Part shown: in pieces, positions 17,443 through 26,625 of the stretch | How the letters are laid out: every line of letters begins with the position of its first letter | How positions within the stretch are numbered: the first letter of the stretch is position 1 | From: Planctopirus ephydatiae | Lineage (GTDB): Bacteria > Planctomycetota > Planctomycetia > Planctomycetales > Planctomycetaceae | Direction: 5' to 3' | DNA length: 64,000 nt | Assembly (NCBI RefSeq): GCF_007752345.1 | Contig: NZ_CP036299.1 | Location: forward strand, 3,683,501 to 3,747,500 | Notes under the pieces: model-generated | Told to the model about the DNA's origin: nothing | Database searches by the model: none | The model's input: only the letters and a program-made list of their open reading frames with translations | Translations under genes and position numbers: made by a program

Positions 17443-18825
17443 ATGACCGCTGGCCCTGGCGCCGATTGGCTTCCCGTTTATGAATATGGTATGGAGTCAG
17501 CAGAACAGGCTTTACTGACTCTCCGAAACAAATTGAGCCCGCGTGGAGATATTGTCTCTGATGCTGGTCGTGCTAGAACCATCGAACTCTTCGGTGCACC
17601 CCTTTCTCCTCGTGAAGTGGCAACTCGGATTCTCTCTGAAATCAAAGAGCAGGGGAGAGAAGCTCTGCTGAAGTATGCCCGCTTACTCGATAAGCCGGAT
17701 CTTCAAGACGACGATCTGCATGTTCCTCAAACAGAAATTGAAGCAGCTCACGCTGCGGTCGATCGACAATTCCTGTCCACGATTCGCCGCATTCGCGAAA
17801 ATGTTTCTGAGTTCCAGTCGCGGATTCTCCACGAAGATGTCCGTCTCGTCAGACAGGACGGCCTGGCCCGGGTAGAGCTGACTCAGAGATATCTGCCACT
17901 CAAAAGGGTTGGCATCTGCGTTCCTGGCGGTGCAGCAGCTTATCCCTCGACAATTCTCATGACGGCTATCCCTGCCCAGGCCGCAGGAGTTCAAGAACTG
18001 GCAGTCGTGACGCCTCCCACGAAATTTGGTGCTTACAATACCCACGTTCTGGCCACCTGCGCTGAACTGGGAATCACAGAAGTTTATCGTGTGGGAGGAG
18101 CACAGGCGGTCGCTGCACTGGCTTACGGCGTCGAAGGGATTCCCCGGGTCGATAAAATCGTAGGCCCGGGCAATATGTTCGTCGCACTGGCCAAACAACT
18201 TGTTTATGGCGATGTCGATATCGACAGCATTGCGGGCCCCAGTGAAGTTGTGGTGATTGCCGATGATTCCGCCACAGCCAGCTTTGTTGCCAGTGATCTG
18301 CTCTCTCAGGCCGAACACAGCCCCGGATCGAGCATTCTGATCACCTGGCATCGCCCGCTGATCGAAGAAGTCCAAGCGGAAATTCATCGCCAGCTTGCTG
18401 ATCTGCCCAGGTCTGAACTGGCCTCATCGAGCCTGCGAGATTTTGGTGCGATTGTTCTGGTCGATTCGCTCGAAACGGCCTGCCAGTTGACTGATGAACT
18501 TGCTCCCGAACACCTTCATCTTTCGACAAATTCCCCTGACCAGTTACTGGAGCGGATTCAAAATGCCGGCGCTATTTTTTGCGGGCATTACACTCCCGTG
18601 GCTCTAGGAGATTACTTTGCCGGGCCATCGCATGTTCTACCAACAGGCGGAACGGCCCGATTCGCAAATGGGCTCTGTTCGAATGACTTCCTCAAGCGAT
18701 CTTCTGTGATTCGCTTCAATCGTGACGCACTCGATGATGCTGCACAGGATGTTCGCACAATCGCCACTGTTGAAGGACTGACAGCTCATAGTCAAAGTGT
18801 CGACATTCGCTTGAAAGACGATTAA
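17443..18825 (+). CDS. hisD: Histidinol dehydrogenase
   Basis: The 460-residue enzyme catalyses the last two steps of histidine synthesis, oxidising histidinol to histidine with NAD in the cytoplasm. Family marks: 'PGGAAAYPSTILMTAIPAQ', the signature around 'VDKIVGPGNMFVALAK' and 'DIDSIAGPSE', zinc-binding Gln and His in 'LLSQAEHSPGS', the catalytic Glu-His in 'LAPEHLHL', and the zinc Asp and later His in 'GDYFAGPSHVLPTGGTARF' and its downstream helix. It is somewhat longer than E. coli HisD (434), mainly at the N-terminus. No other his gene is nearby, consistent with the scattered biosynthetic genes of planctomycetes. The three downstream genes follow closely (gap 70, overlap 4, gap 22 bases), so hisD may lead a four-gene transcript. 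Confidence 0.95.
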   Translation: MTAGPGADWLPVYEYGMESAEQALLTLRNKLSPRGDIVSDAGRARTIELFGAPLSPREVATRILSEIKEQGREALLKYARLLDKPDLQDDDLHVPQTEIEAAHAAVDRQFLSTIRRIRENVSEFQSRILHEDVRLVRQDGLARVELTQRYLPLKRVGICVPGGAAAYPSTILMTAIPAQAAGVQELAVVTPPTKFGAYNTHVLATCAELGITEVYRVGGAQAVAALAYGVEGIPRVDKIVGPGNMFVALAKQLVYGDVDIDSIAGPSEVVVIADDSATASFVASDLLSQAEHSPGSSILITWHRPLIEEVQAEIHRQLADLPRSELASSSLRDFGAIVLVDSLETACQLTDELAPEHLHLSTNSPDQLLERIQNAGAIFCGHYTPVALGDYFAGPSHVLPTGGTARFANGLCSNDFLKRSSVIRFNRDALDDAAQDVRTIATVEGLTAHSQSVDIRLKDD

Positions 18826-18895
18826 TCGCCTACTGCCTCAGAACAGACTCATATTCTGGGATCCTGATCCCGCGAGTTAATCACTAGGATCGAAT

Positions 18896-20038
18896 GTGTC
18901 TGCCGACGATTTGAAAGACTGGCCCCACCTGCTCAAAGCCTTCGACGAGGGTGTGGCGACCGGACTGCATCGTGGCCTGCAGATTTACATCTCACAACAT
19001 GGCCAGCCTCTCCTGGAAACAGCACTGGGAGAAGCCGAACCGGGCCTGCCACTCACCTCAGAACACCGGATGCTCTGGCTTTCTTCAGGTAAGCCGCTGC
19101 TCGTTTTGATCTTTGCCAGAATCTGGGAACGTGGCCTGGTGGGAATCGATGAACCGATTTGCCACTGGATTGAAGAATTCAGTACTCACGGAAAAGAAAC
19201 AATCACCTTCCGACATGTTTTAACTCATACCGGCGGCTTTCGAGTTCTCGACCTGGGCTGGGAAACAAAGTCGTGGCCAGACGTGATCGAGTTAATCTGC
19301 CGGACATCGCTCGAAGCCAACTGGGTTGTCGGTGTCACGGCTGGATATCACACCATCAGCAGCTGGTTCATCCTGGCTGAAGCACTCTCGCGGGCAACAG
19401 GGCTTTCTGTACGGGATTTGTTCGATCAGGAACTTCGCTATCCCCTCGACTTGCCAGAATTATCCATCGGCTTATCCGAGGAATGGTACTTCGAGAACCA
19501 GTCGTCCGTCGCACCGATGTATGCTCGCATCAAAGGGGAATTGCAACTTCTCGATTGGCATCAACCCCCGAGAGCGATCTGCATTTCGCCGGGGAGTAAC
19601 ACCCGTGGGCGAGCAAAGGATCTGGGTGCCGTCTATGAAATGATTCTTAATGAGGGGGAGGCGGCTGATGGTTCACGTTACCTCCACCCGACAACGATTG
19701 CCGCTCTGACAGCCAGGCATCGAGTGGGCCAGTTTGATTTGACGCTTCAGCATGTGGTCGATTTCGGACTGGGTTTCATCATCAACTCGCAGGCCTATGG
19801 CCCTGAAACAGTACCGTATAGTTATGGACTCTGGACTTCCCCTCGAACGTTTGGTCATGGTGGTTCTCAATCATCCATTGGGTTCTGCGATCCTGAATCG
19901 GGGATTGTTGTCACCTGGGCCACGAATGGAATGCCCGGAGAAGGGTGGCATCAGCGACGAAATCGAGCACTACAGCATGCCATCGGACTCGACCTGTTTG
20001 AGAGATTTCCGCAGCTCAATACGGGAGCCAGCACTTGA
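18896..20038 (+). CDS. Serine hydrolase of the class C beta-lactamase/D-aminopeptidase/esterase family
   Basis: The 380-residue beta-lactamase-related protein has the nucleophile motif Ser-x-x-Lys in 'WLSSGKPLLV' near residue 65, a second element around 'GYHTISSWFILAEAL' (Tyr-x-x at about 150, where the family has Tyr-x-Asn) and a C-terminal 'FGHGGSQSS' (His-Gly-Gly, the KTG-equivalent of this family). No signal peptide is seen, so it is probably cytoplasmic, unlike a true beta-lactamase; esterase, D-aminopeptidase and DD-peptidase-like activities are all known in the family. It starts with GTG and has AGGA 6 bases upstream. The stop overlaps the start of the ThiO-like gene (TTGA), indicating translational coupling. 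Confidence 0.85.
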   Translation: MSADDLKDWPHLLKAFDEGVATGLHRGLQIYISQHGQPLLETALGEAEPGLPLTSEHRMLWLSSGKPLLVLIFARIWERGLVGIDEPICHWIEEFSTHGKETITFRHVLTHTGGFRVLDLGWETKSWPDVIELICRTSLEANWVVGVTAGYHTISSWFILAEALSRATGLSVRDLFDQELRYPLDLPELSIGLSEEWYFENQSSVAPMYARIKGELQLLDWHQPPRAICISPGSNTRGRAKDLGAVYEMILNEGEAADGSRYLHPTTIAALTARHRVGQFDLTLQHVVDFGLGFIINSQAYGPETVPYSYGLWTSPRTFGHGGSQSSIGFCDPESGIVVTWATNGMPGEGWHQRRNRALQHAIGLDLFERFPQLNTGAST

Positions 20039-21177
20039 AAGGATTGAGTTGTGACATCGTGGTCCTGGGTGCCGGAGTCGTGGGCTTATCGATTGCTCTC
20101 GAGCTTCGTCGCCAGGGCCTGGGCGTCATTGTTCTTGAAAAATCGCTGCCTGGACAAGAAGCGTCCTGGGCAGGAGCGGGCATGCTCCCACCAGGCTATC
20201 GACTGGATCACTTTTCCTCCGAAGCTCGACTGAGAGCCATGTCTCATCAGCTCTGGAATTCCTGGGCTGATCAACTCTCCTCGGAAACGGGGATTGATAT
20301 TGGCTATCGCAGACAAGGTGCTGTGGGTCTGATACCAAGTGGGGATTCGCAGCGCCAGCTCTTTGATGATTATGCCCAGGAAGGGGTGATCGTTGAACAA
20401 CTCTCGAAAGAAGATCTGAGGCATCGCTTTGGCTGCCAGTCCTCTACCGAGGAAACAGGTTTTTTCATTCCAGAGTTTGGTCAGGTACGAAATCCCAGAT
20501 ATCTCCGCGCGTTGCAGACAGCCTTTCTGTATGCCGGTGGCATGATCAAATCTCAGACGACCGTCGCTCAGTGGAATATCAGCACTTCTGAAGGGATTCG
20601 CTTAACCACCACAAATGGCGAAGAGATTTGCAGCGACAAACTGATTCTGGCCACAGGAGCCTGGACGCAACATCTTCTGCAGCGTTCTTCTGATGTCACA
20701 AACCCCGGCATTCGCCCCATTCGCGGACAGATTGCCTTACTCAAGGAAAGCATCCCCACGCTTTCTACGATTATTGAACGTGGCAAGCAGTACGTGGTGC
20801 CCAGGGGTGATGGCTATGTACTGATTGGTTCCACCGAAGATGACTGTGGATTTGATCTATCAACTCAGCAGGAATCGATTCAGCAACTGGTTGAATTTGG
20901 CACTCGACTTGTCCCATCTTTGCGCAATGCCCAACTGGAAAGATCCTGGGCCGGCCTGAGGCCATGGAATGGTTCCACAACCCCCTGGATCGACTGGATA
21001 AGTGAAGCAGGGTGCGGAGCCCATGAACGGGTTTTGATCGCTGCCGGACATTTTCGTCATGGCCTGCAGATGTCTCCGGCCACTGCCCAACTGGCCCGAC
21101 AGTTGATCCTGCGGCAACCGACAGCCATCAGTTTACCTCCCATCACTCCGGAACTGACCTTAGCTCAGCCATCTTAG
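20035..21177 (+). CDS. thiO: FAD-dependent glycine/D-amino-acid oxidase (ThiO-like)
   Basis: The 380-residue flavoprotein of the DAO family has an N-terminal dinucleotide-binding fold '[16 protein letters not shown]' and '[19 protein letters not shown]', the last piece typical of ThiO. Other family segments are 'LATGAWT', '[10 protein letters not shown]', '[18 protein letters not shown]' and the C-terminal '[15 protein letters not shown]' and '[19 protein letters not shown]'. ThiO oxidises glycine to the imine for thiazole synthesis; related enzymes oxidise other small amines or D-amino acids. No thiS, thiG or other thiamine gene is adjacent, so the role in thiamine synthesis is inferred from sequence only. 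It starts at TTG overlapping the previous stop by 4 bases, and is followed 22 bases later by dtd. Confidence 0.85.
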   Translation: MKGLSCDIVVLGAGVVGLSIALELRRQGLGVIVLEKSLPGQEASWAGAGMLPPGYRLDHFSSEARLRAMSHQLWNSWADQLSSETGIDIGYRRQGAVGLIPSGDSQRQLFDDYAQEGVIVEQLSKEDLRHRFGCQSSTEETGFFIPEFGQVRNPRYLRALQTAFLYAGGMIKSQTTVAQWNISTSEGIRLTTTNGEEICSDKLILATGAWTQHLLQRSSDVTNPGIRPIRGQIALLKESIPTLSTIIERGKQYVVPRGDGYVLIGSTEDDCGFDLSTQQESIQQLVEFGTRLVPSLRNAQLERSWAGLRPWNGSTTPWIDWISEAGCGAHERVLIAAGHFRHGLQMSPATAQLARQLILRQPTAISLPPITPELTLAQPS

Positions 21178-21199
21178 CCAAGCCATCAAGGAATACTGC

Positions 21200-21649
21200 A
21201 TGAGAGCAGTCGTTCAACGAGTGACAGAAGCCCGGGTCAACGTGGCGGGCAAGATCGTGGGCGAGATTGGCCGAGGTCTGATGGTTCTCATTGGCGTCAG
21301 CACTCATGACACAGAGGTCGATGCAGCATGGCTGGCAGACAAGCTGGCCAGCCTCCGTATCTTTGAAGACGACGACGGGAAAATGAATCTCGCGTGTGCT
21401 GAAATCGGGGGGAGCATTCTGGCTGTCTCTCAATTCACGCTTCTGGGCGATGCTCGTCAGGGTCGGCGTCCCAGTTTTACTATAGCGGCAAGACCAGAAC
21501 TGGCCGAGCCACTTTACGAGCTGGTCGTCTCCATACTTCGCGATCGGGGGCTCAACGTACAGACAGGTCAGTTCCGCACGGAAATGAAAGTTGAACTGAT
21601 CAACGATGGGCCAGTCACCATGCTTCTCGACAGCCAGAAACTTTTTTAA
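21200..21649 (+). CDS. dtd: D-aminoacyl-tRNA deacylase
   Basis: The 149-residue cytoplasmic proofreading enzyme hydrolyses D-aminoacyl-tRNA (and Gly-tRNA-Ala) so D-residues do not enter proteins. The canonical start '[13 protein letters not shown]', the catalytic-site 'SQFTLLGD' and the Gly-cisPro motif 'NDGPVT' near the C-terminus are all present, and the length is typical of DTD. It is the last gene of the hisD run; co-location with a ThiO/D-amino-acid-oxidase-like enzyme is suggestive. The gene converges on accA, with the accA terminator in the 299-base gap. Confidence 0.96.
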   Translation: MRAVVQRVTEARVNVAGKIVGEIGRGLMVLIGVSTHDTEVDAAWLADKLASLRIFEDDDGKMNLACAEIGGSILAVSQFTLLGDARQGRRPSFTIAARPELAEPLYELVVSILRDRGLNVQTGQFRTEMKVELINDGPVTMLLDSQKLF

Positions 21650-21860
21650 GTTTCGCCGGGGTACTCCTTCCTGGTCAGCGGCCAAGAGGGGAGCGACTCA
21701 GAGGAGTCATTCGACCGGTTCAACCCAACCACAAATTCAGCACGACGATTCCCAACTGAATTTCTGGGTCGAAAAGCAACATAACGGACATTATCGGACG
21801 TTGCAGTTGGGGTGTTTTTGTTGTCTGGCGATACGGAATGGACTGGCTGGCCTGCTAATG

Positions 21861-21900
21861 AAAAAGACAGCCCGGTGGCGGTTTGCCTTCCGGGCTGTCT
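21861..21900 (-). terminator. Intrinsic terminator of accA
   Basis: AGACAGCCCGG (21865-21875) and CCGGGCTGTCT (21890-21900) form a perfect 11-bp stem. On the minus strand it is followed by a five-T run (21861-21865). It lies about 50 bases past the accA stop. Confidence 0.9.
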
Positions 21901-21948
21901 TCTCGTGCGGCTTTGAAGTTGACCCTGTCTCTGAAGCAGGTTCGCCTC

Positions 21949-22971
21949 TTACTTGGAGTTACTCACCAGAGTCTGCTCTGGCGTGGGCGCTTCCTGGCTG
22001 ATCTTTGTCTGGACCACTTCGTCAAACTCGCCGATCTTGCGGAACTTCTGATATCGCTGTTCCAGAAGTTCCGGCCCGCTCAATGGCAAGAGTGCTCTCA
22101 GTTGTCGAATGATTGTCGCCTTCAAGTTGGTGGCCATGGCCCGATGATCGCGATGGGCGCCTCCCAACGGTTCAGGGATCACTTCATCGACGATCCCGAA
22201 ACGGATCAAATCTTTCCCGGTGAACTTGAGTGCCCGGGCGGCCTTATCAGCAAACTTCACATGCTTCCACAAAATCCCTGCACAGCCTTCGGGACTGATC
22301 ACGGAGTAATAAGCAAACTGAAGCACCGAAACCGTGTTCCCAATGCCAATCCCCAGAGCACCACCAGACCCCCCTTCACCAATCACCACCGAGATGATCG
22401 GGACGGGTAATCGGGCCATCTCTCGGAGATTGTAGGCAATCGTGTAAGCCTGGCCTCGCTCTTCGGCACCGACGCCTGGATAGGCGCCTGGAGTATCAAT
22501 CAGGCACACAATCGGCAGACCGTACTTGGCGGCCATCTGCATCTTCAAAAGGGCCTTACGATACCCTTCGGGATGAGCACAGCCATAGAAGCATTCATTT
22601 CGCTCCTTGAGCGTGCGACCTTTCTGCTGGCCGATGAACATCACCTTGTAATCATCCAGCTTGGCGAAACCAGTGATGATGGCCCGGTCGTCACCAAATG
22701 TCCGGTCTCCGTGCAGTTCAATGAACTCATCACAGATCAGTTCGATGTAATCGAGAGTTTGCGGTCTCTCAGGATGACGGGCGACTTTGACAACATCCCA
22801 GGCGTCAAGATTCTCAAAGACTTCTCGCTTCATCCTCGCCAGCTCAAGTCGGACAGTACGGATGGATTCAAGAATAGCCGGCGTGGGATTCGACTGCGAT
22901 TCCAGTTGCGAGAGTTGATCCTCGAGCTGAAAGATCGGGCGTTCAAACGGGAGCTGAAATTGCGGTGACAT
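21949..22971 (-). CDS. accA: Acetyl-CoA carboxylase carboxyltransferase subunit alpha
   Basis: The 340-residue alpha subunit of the carboxyltransferase half of acetyl-CoA carboxylase moves the carboxyl group from biotin to acetyl-CoA to make malonyl-CoA for fatty acid synthesis; it works as alpha2beta2 with AccD. Family segments: 'RHPERPQTLDYI', 'ELHGDRTFGDDRAIITG', 'GQQKGRTLKERNECFYGC', 'HPEGYRKALLKMQMAAKYG', 'IDTPGAYPGVGAEERGQ' and 'VIGEGGSGGALGIGIGNTV'. The length is close to E. coli AccA (319). The ATG at 22971 ('MSPQFQLPFERP') is preferred: GGAAG is 4 bases upstream and the preceding in-frame sequence is not conserved. accD and the biotin subunits are not nearby. Confidence 0.96.
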   Translation of the reverse strand: MSPQFQLPFERPIFQLEDQLSQLESQSNPTPAILESIRTVRLELARMKREVFENLDAWDVVKVARHPERPQTLDYIELICDEFIELHGDRTFGDDRAIITGFAKLDDYKVMFIGQQKGRTLKERNECFYGCAHPEGYRKALLKMQMAAKYGLPIVCLIDTPGAYPGVGAEERGQAYTIAYNLREMARLPVPIISVVIGEGGSGGALGIGIGNTVSVLQFAYYSVISPEGCAGILWKHVKFADKAARALKFTGKDLIRFGIVDEVIPEPLGGAHRDHRAMATNLKATIIRQLRALLPLSGPELLEQRYQKFRKIGEFDEVVQTKISQEAPTPEQTLVSNSK

Positions 22972-23164
22972 AAAACTTCCATGGCATGACAGACACGGCA
23001 ATTGCTCCGCTACTGCCGATCAGCGGGTTGCTCCGCATGACCGACTAATCGCAATCACTGAGTGAAAGTCAATGGTCGTCAAGAATTCACAGGGATGCCG
23101 AGGTCTCCCATGGGCGGAGAATTCAGCGAATCTCCCAATTTGGGATTACCGTTAAGTTAATCAG

Positions 23165-24787
23165 TTAGATCACATCCGGCAATTCCGTCATGACTTCGAG
23201 ATCATCATCGCTGGAACCCGAACGCTGAGCTGTGGGATGTGGAGCGTTTGACCGGGGAGGCATCTGCCCTGGCCCGGGTGGCTTTGGTGGCATACTTTGA
23301 GGAGGTCGCCCAGCCAATGGCGGATTCTGGGGAGGCATGGGAGGCCCTGCCGGTGGTGCATTGGGAATGGGTGCTGCTGATCCTGCTGGTCGCGGCATTT
23401 GTGCTGGGAAACCCGGTGGTGCCGGGCGGGGGGGCCCTTGGGGAGGAATTCCTGGTTGAGGCATGCCTCCCGGTGGCATCACTCCCGGGGGAAGCATGCC
23501 AGGTGGTACAGAACCTGGCGGCATCATGCCTGTAGGAACCATACCTGGAGGGGCCATGGCTGCTGGAGTCATTCCCGGAGGATAAGCGTTCGGAGCGAAG
23601 TTCCCTGGAGGGCCATAAGGTGATGGTGCATAAGGGTTTTGAGGCATCACACCAGGCGGCAGCATGCCCGGTGGAAAATTCTGTGGAGGTGGCCCCCCTT
23701 GTGACTGTGGCCGCTGTGCTGCGGGCGGTGGACTCCCGGGCCTGGGTTGTGGAGCTTGTGCGGCAGCTGCCTTTTTTGCCTTAGCCTGCTTGCGACGTTC
23801 AAGTTCTGCCGTGTGACGAGCCCCCAGTTCCGGGTTATCGCGGATCATCTGCTGGCGTAACACATCGGCCCGACTGTCGACCTGCACTTCCCCCAGCGTC
23901 TCCATAATCCTGGCTTCTTCACTCAGCTTTTCATTATCGAGAGCCTTAGGGACGACATCTTCTTTGAAGATGCGAATTCGTCGGAGTTCAGAATTGATCT
24001 CCTGAAAATCCTTGTATCGATTCTGTGGCTTCTTAGCCATTAGCCTCTGAATCACACGATCCATCTCGGGAGTGACGTTCGGATTGAGCGACGATGCCAT
24101 GGGTGGTTCCATGGCAATATGCTTCTGCAGTAATTCCTGAGGTGTGGAACCTTGGAATGGCATTTTTCCACCAGTCACGATTTCAAAGAGTGTCACCCCA
24201 TAGCTGTACATGTCGGTCTGGAATGAGGGGGCACGCTTAAGAATTGTCTCAGGGGCGAGATACATTCGCGTCCCTTGAATGACCTTCACACCACCGCCAC
24301 CCATGAGTTTTGAAAGTGCACCAGGCGGATGCATGGCCAGAGAGAAGTCGATCAACTTCACTTCACCGGCTCGATTCATCAGTACGTTTTCCGGCTTGAA
24401 ATCTCGATGAATCCAGCCTTTCTGGTGCAGGTGAGCCATTGCCTGGCAAGTCCCTTCAATGTACTTGGCAATTCGCGATTGCAGAGCTGCTGGTTCCCCC
24501 TTGATTTGCAGTTTCACATTGACGGCCCGAAAGTATTCCATCAGCAGATAGGAGTGATCCCGCCCAATGACGAGTTTCTCGTTGCGGATGATATTCGGGT
24601 GATCGAGCGTCTTACCGACCGCGGCTTCCATCCGCAAAGTGGCTTTGGCAGCAGCTTTATCAGGGACATTGGCGAGCATGAGCTTCATTGCCAGAGTGCG
24701 GCCCCCCGGCCCACCTTCCTGAACTTCCCAAACTTGAGTCGTACTTCCTGTCGCGATGGGACTGATCAGTTGGTACTCATCGATCAT
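23165..24787 (-). CDS. Hanks-type Ser/Thr protein kinase with altered motifs and Pro/Met/Gly-rich tail
   Basis: The 540-residue protein carries an N-terminal kinase domain (about 5-270). The VAIK lysine is in 'LAMKLML' (Lys35), the catalytic loop is 'HRDFKPENVLM', the APE motif is in 'YLAPET' and helix F is 'DMYSYGVTLFEI'. Two key motifs deviate: the Gly-rich loop reads 'IATGSTTQVWEV' with only one canonical Gly, and the DFG motif reads 'DFS'. The Mg-binding Asp is kept, so activity is still possible. The tail (about 370-520) is low-complexity with many PPGM/PPGxMP repeats and no membrane segment, so it is probably a soluble kinase with a protein-interaction tail. The start is set at 'MIDEYQLISP'; a TTG 25 codons upstream is the alternative. 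Confidence 0.88.
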   Translation of the reverse strand: MIDEYQLISPIATGSTTQVWEVQEGGPGGRTLAMKLMLANVPDKAAAKATLRMEAAVGKTLDHPNIIRNEKLVIGRDHSYLLMEYFRAVNVKLQIKGEPAALQSRIAKYIEGTCQAMAHLHQKGWIHRDFKPENVLMNRAGEVKLIDFSLAMHPPGALSKLMGGGGVKVIQGTRMYLAPETILKRAPSFQTDMYSYGVTLFEIVTGGKMPFQGSTPQELLQKHIAMEPPMASSLNPNVTPEMDRVIQRLMAKKPQNRYKDFQEINSELRRIRIFKEDVVPKALDNEKLSEEARIMETLGEVQVDSRADVLRQQMIRDNPELGARHTAELERRKQAKAKKAAAAQAPQPRPGSPPPAAQRPQSQGGPPPQNFPPGMLPPGVMPQNPYAPSPYGPPGNFAPNAYPPGMTPAAMAPPGMVPTGMMPPGSVPPGMLPPGVMPPGGMPQPGIPPQGPPRPAPPGFPAQMPRPAGSAAPIPNAPPAGPPMPPQNPPLAGRPPQSMPPKPPGPGQMPPRSNAPHPTAQRSGSSDDDLEVMTELPDVI

Positions 24788-25065
24788 ATTGCTGTCGTCG
24801 TCACTCAAGGGTCTGCTCACTGAATGGAAGATTGGTCGGGAAATACAACAGCGACAGGTCAACCTGAGGAATGGGCGATCATGGCCTCCCCTGCTGAAAC
24901 CGACTCAGGCACCAGTACATGCCGTCAATCCATTCCATCCAGCAAAGGCCAATTGCCACTCCGCGGAAACTTCCACATAGGTAAGTTCCTCCACTTAGAA
25001 TAATTATGCTGATCAGCAGATTTCCAGCAGGTTATTGCCTGCCGGGAAAAATGATGACCAAGTTC
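24788..25065. other. Intergenic region upstream of the Pro-rich kinase gene
   Basis: Part of a 466-base gap that also includes the terminator at 25066-25104 and about 150 bases before the MFP stop. It presumably carries the kinase promoter on the minus strand. I see no gene in it; the only reading frames are short and run into the kinase 5' end. Confidence 0.35.
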
Positions 25066-25104
25066 AAAGAAAAGGGCTCGCGGAGAATCTCTCTGCGAGC
25101 CCTT
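25066..25104 (-). terminator. Intrinsic terminator, probably of the membrane-fusion protein gene
   Basis: AAGGGCTCGC (25072-25081) and GCGAGCCCTT (25095-25104) form a perfect 10-bp stem. On the minus strand TTTTCTTT follows (25066-25073). It lies 150 bases past the minus-strand MFP stop. Loop and stem sequence are close to the fusA terminator at 13262-13301. Confidence 0.8.
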
Positions 25105-25253
25105 CAAGTGACCATATCTCAGGCCACGTCACACTTATTGGAAAAACTGAGCACTCTCGACAGTGAATTTCTGCAAACTGGCCCGCTTAGCTTTGTGAAT
25201 CGCGCTTACCGGGTGCATGACGCTTTCAGACCAAACGACGCCCAGGCATGCGA

Positions 25254-26399
25254 TCAAAAGCCGACGTCAGAATTACCTGGGGGTGGGGTACGACCAGGAG
25301 TGGCTGGTGTCGCCCCTGGTTTGGTCGCCAACTGGCTGGGCTGAATCTGGAATCCATCACCGAGAGCGTGAGAAGATTCATAAACCACCTCGTCACCTGC
25401 CAGGAACGCTCCACTGACAAACAGACGACCGGTGCCAACCGATGCCAGCAGATTGACAGGGATATCGCGAATGACGTTCAGCCTCACAACCTGAACTTTG
25501 CGACCACCATCACCAGAATTGAGTATTGCGGCTGCCGGAACTTCGACCACATTCTGCCTTGGAATCATCGGGGGATAGACTGTCATCCCGGATTTCAACT
25601 TTCCATCAGTGTTTTCGAAAATCACAATCGCACTTGTGACCGTCTCGAATAGATCTCGCAGGTTGTCAAACCTGGGATTCAATGGGAGAACAGATTCGAT
25701 CTTCCCTTCGAGTTCATTTCCTTCAATCTTGAGTTTTACAGCTTTCCCGACTTCTGCTGCGGCCCGTTCAATAGGAATTTCCACCACAATCTGGGAAGAG
25801 TCTGCCACAACCGCGACCGGTTGCCCTGCCCTGACAAACTCGCCGGTCGCGACGAGAAATCGCTCGATCTCACCATCAAAGGGTGCTCGAATCGAAGTCT
25901 GATCGAAGATGAGTTGTGCGAGATCGAGTTCTGCCTTGGCAGCTTCGAGCTTTGCATCGCTGACGGCCTTGGCCGATTCCGAACCATCTCCCGATTTCTG
26001 CTCAAGTGTCGCCACTTTGAAGAGTGCTTTGGCACGATCCAAGTGCAGTTTGGCCCGTGTATTTTCCAGCCGGAGAATCTCGGACTGTCCGGCGACTTTG
26101 GCGCCAGGCTTTTGTGTGATAGATCGAATCACGCCATCGGCGGGAGCAACCAGTTCGACTCGATTTTTCGGTACGAGAGAAAAGTTGATGCGGTACTTCT
26201 GGGGGTCGATCAACTGCACCCCTTCCCGCTTGATCACAATCTGATCACCAGGGCTGGCAATTGGTTTGGCCTCTCCGGTTTCGGCCGCTGGAGCAGCGGG
26301 AGGCTGGGCCAGACCTGGTGCGGGATCAATCAGGAGGAATGTTGCCCCCATCATCGACAGCGAAACACTCTGCCTGAGTGCTCTTAAATCAAACGCCAT
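25254..26399 (-). CDS. HlyD/RND-type periplasmic adaptor (membrane fusion protein), orphan
   Basis: The 381-residue exported protein has a leader (about 10-31, ending 'GLAQPP'). A barrel-sandwich (biotinyl-lipoyl) half-motif 'RVELVAPADGVIRSITQKPGAKV' lies near 80-100 and its mate 'TSIRAPFDGEIERFLVATGE' near 170-190. Between them is a short Ala/Lys/Glu-rich alpha-hairpin. A beta-barrel domain with 'LKSGMTVYPPM' follows, then a Pro-rich C-terminus. Adaptors of this kind bridge an inner-membrane pump to the outer membrane; here no RND, ABC or MacB-type pump and no TolC-like gene is adjacent, so its partner must be elsewhere. It is transcribed downstream of the RsmC-like gene after a 226-base gap and ends before a terminator. 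Confidence 0.85.
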   Translation of the reverse strand: MAFDLRALRQSVSLSMMGATFLLIDPAPGLAQPPAAPAAETGEAKPIASPGDQIVIKREGVQLIDPQKYRINFSLVPKNRVELVAPADGVIRSITQKPGAKVAGQSEILRLENTRAKLHLDRAKALFKVATLEQKSGDGSESAKAVSDAKLEAAKAELDLAQLIFDQTSIRAPFDGEIERFLVATGEFVRAGQPVAVVADSSQIVVEIPIERAAAEVGKAVKLKIEGNELEGKIESVLPLNPRFDNLRDLFETVTSAIVIFENTDGKLKSGMTVYPPMIPRQNVVEVPAAAILNSGDGGRKVQVVRLNVIRDIPVNLLASVGTGRLFVSGAFLAGDEVVYESSHALGDGFQIQPSQLATKPGATPATPGRTPPPGNSDVGF

Positions 26400-26625
26400 G
26401 AAGACAGCCTTTCAAACGGTGGCGCTCACAAATCAATTCTCCAACTGGCAGAACATGAAGTTCTCCAACTGGTAACGCTACGTTGACTCGTTCTATAAAG
26501 TCAATTCGCAGGTCGATTTGAATCGAGGAGATGAAGGAATCTTTGCAATAAACAGACTTGCAAAGACCCCGAGAGCGAATGGATCGTTTTGAAAGTCAGC
26601 CCAGAATCACGGACAAACAAAGCTT

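Noticed and set aside
17683-18387. A 234-codon minus-strand ORF antisense to hisD
   Set aside because: It lies fully within histidinol dehydrogenase, with His/Asn/Cys-rich composition and no known domain.
23239-23535. Plus-strand ORF across the Pro/Met/Gly-rich tail of the kinase
   Set aside because: It is the reverse reading of the PPGM repeats, so its apparent Val/Gly/Ala-rich pattern is a composition artefact.
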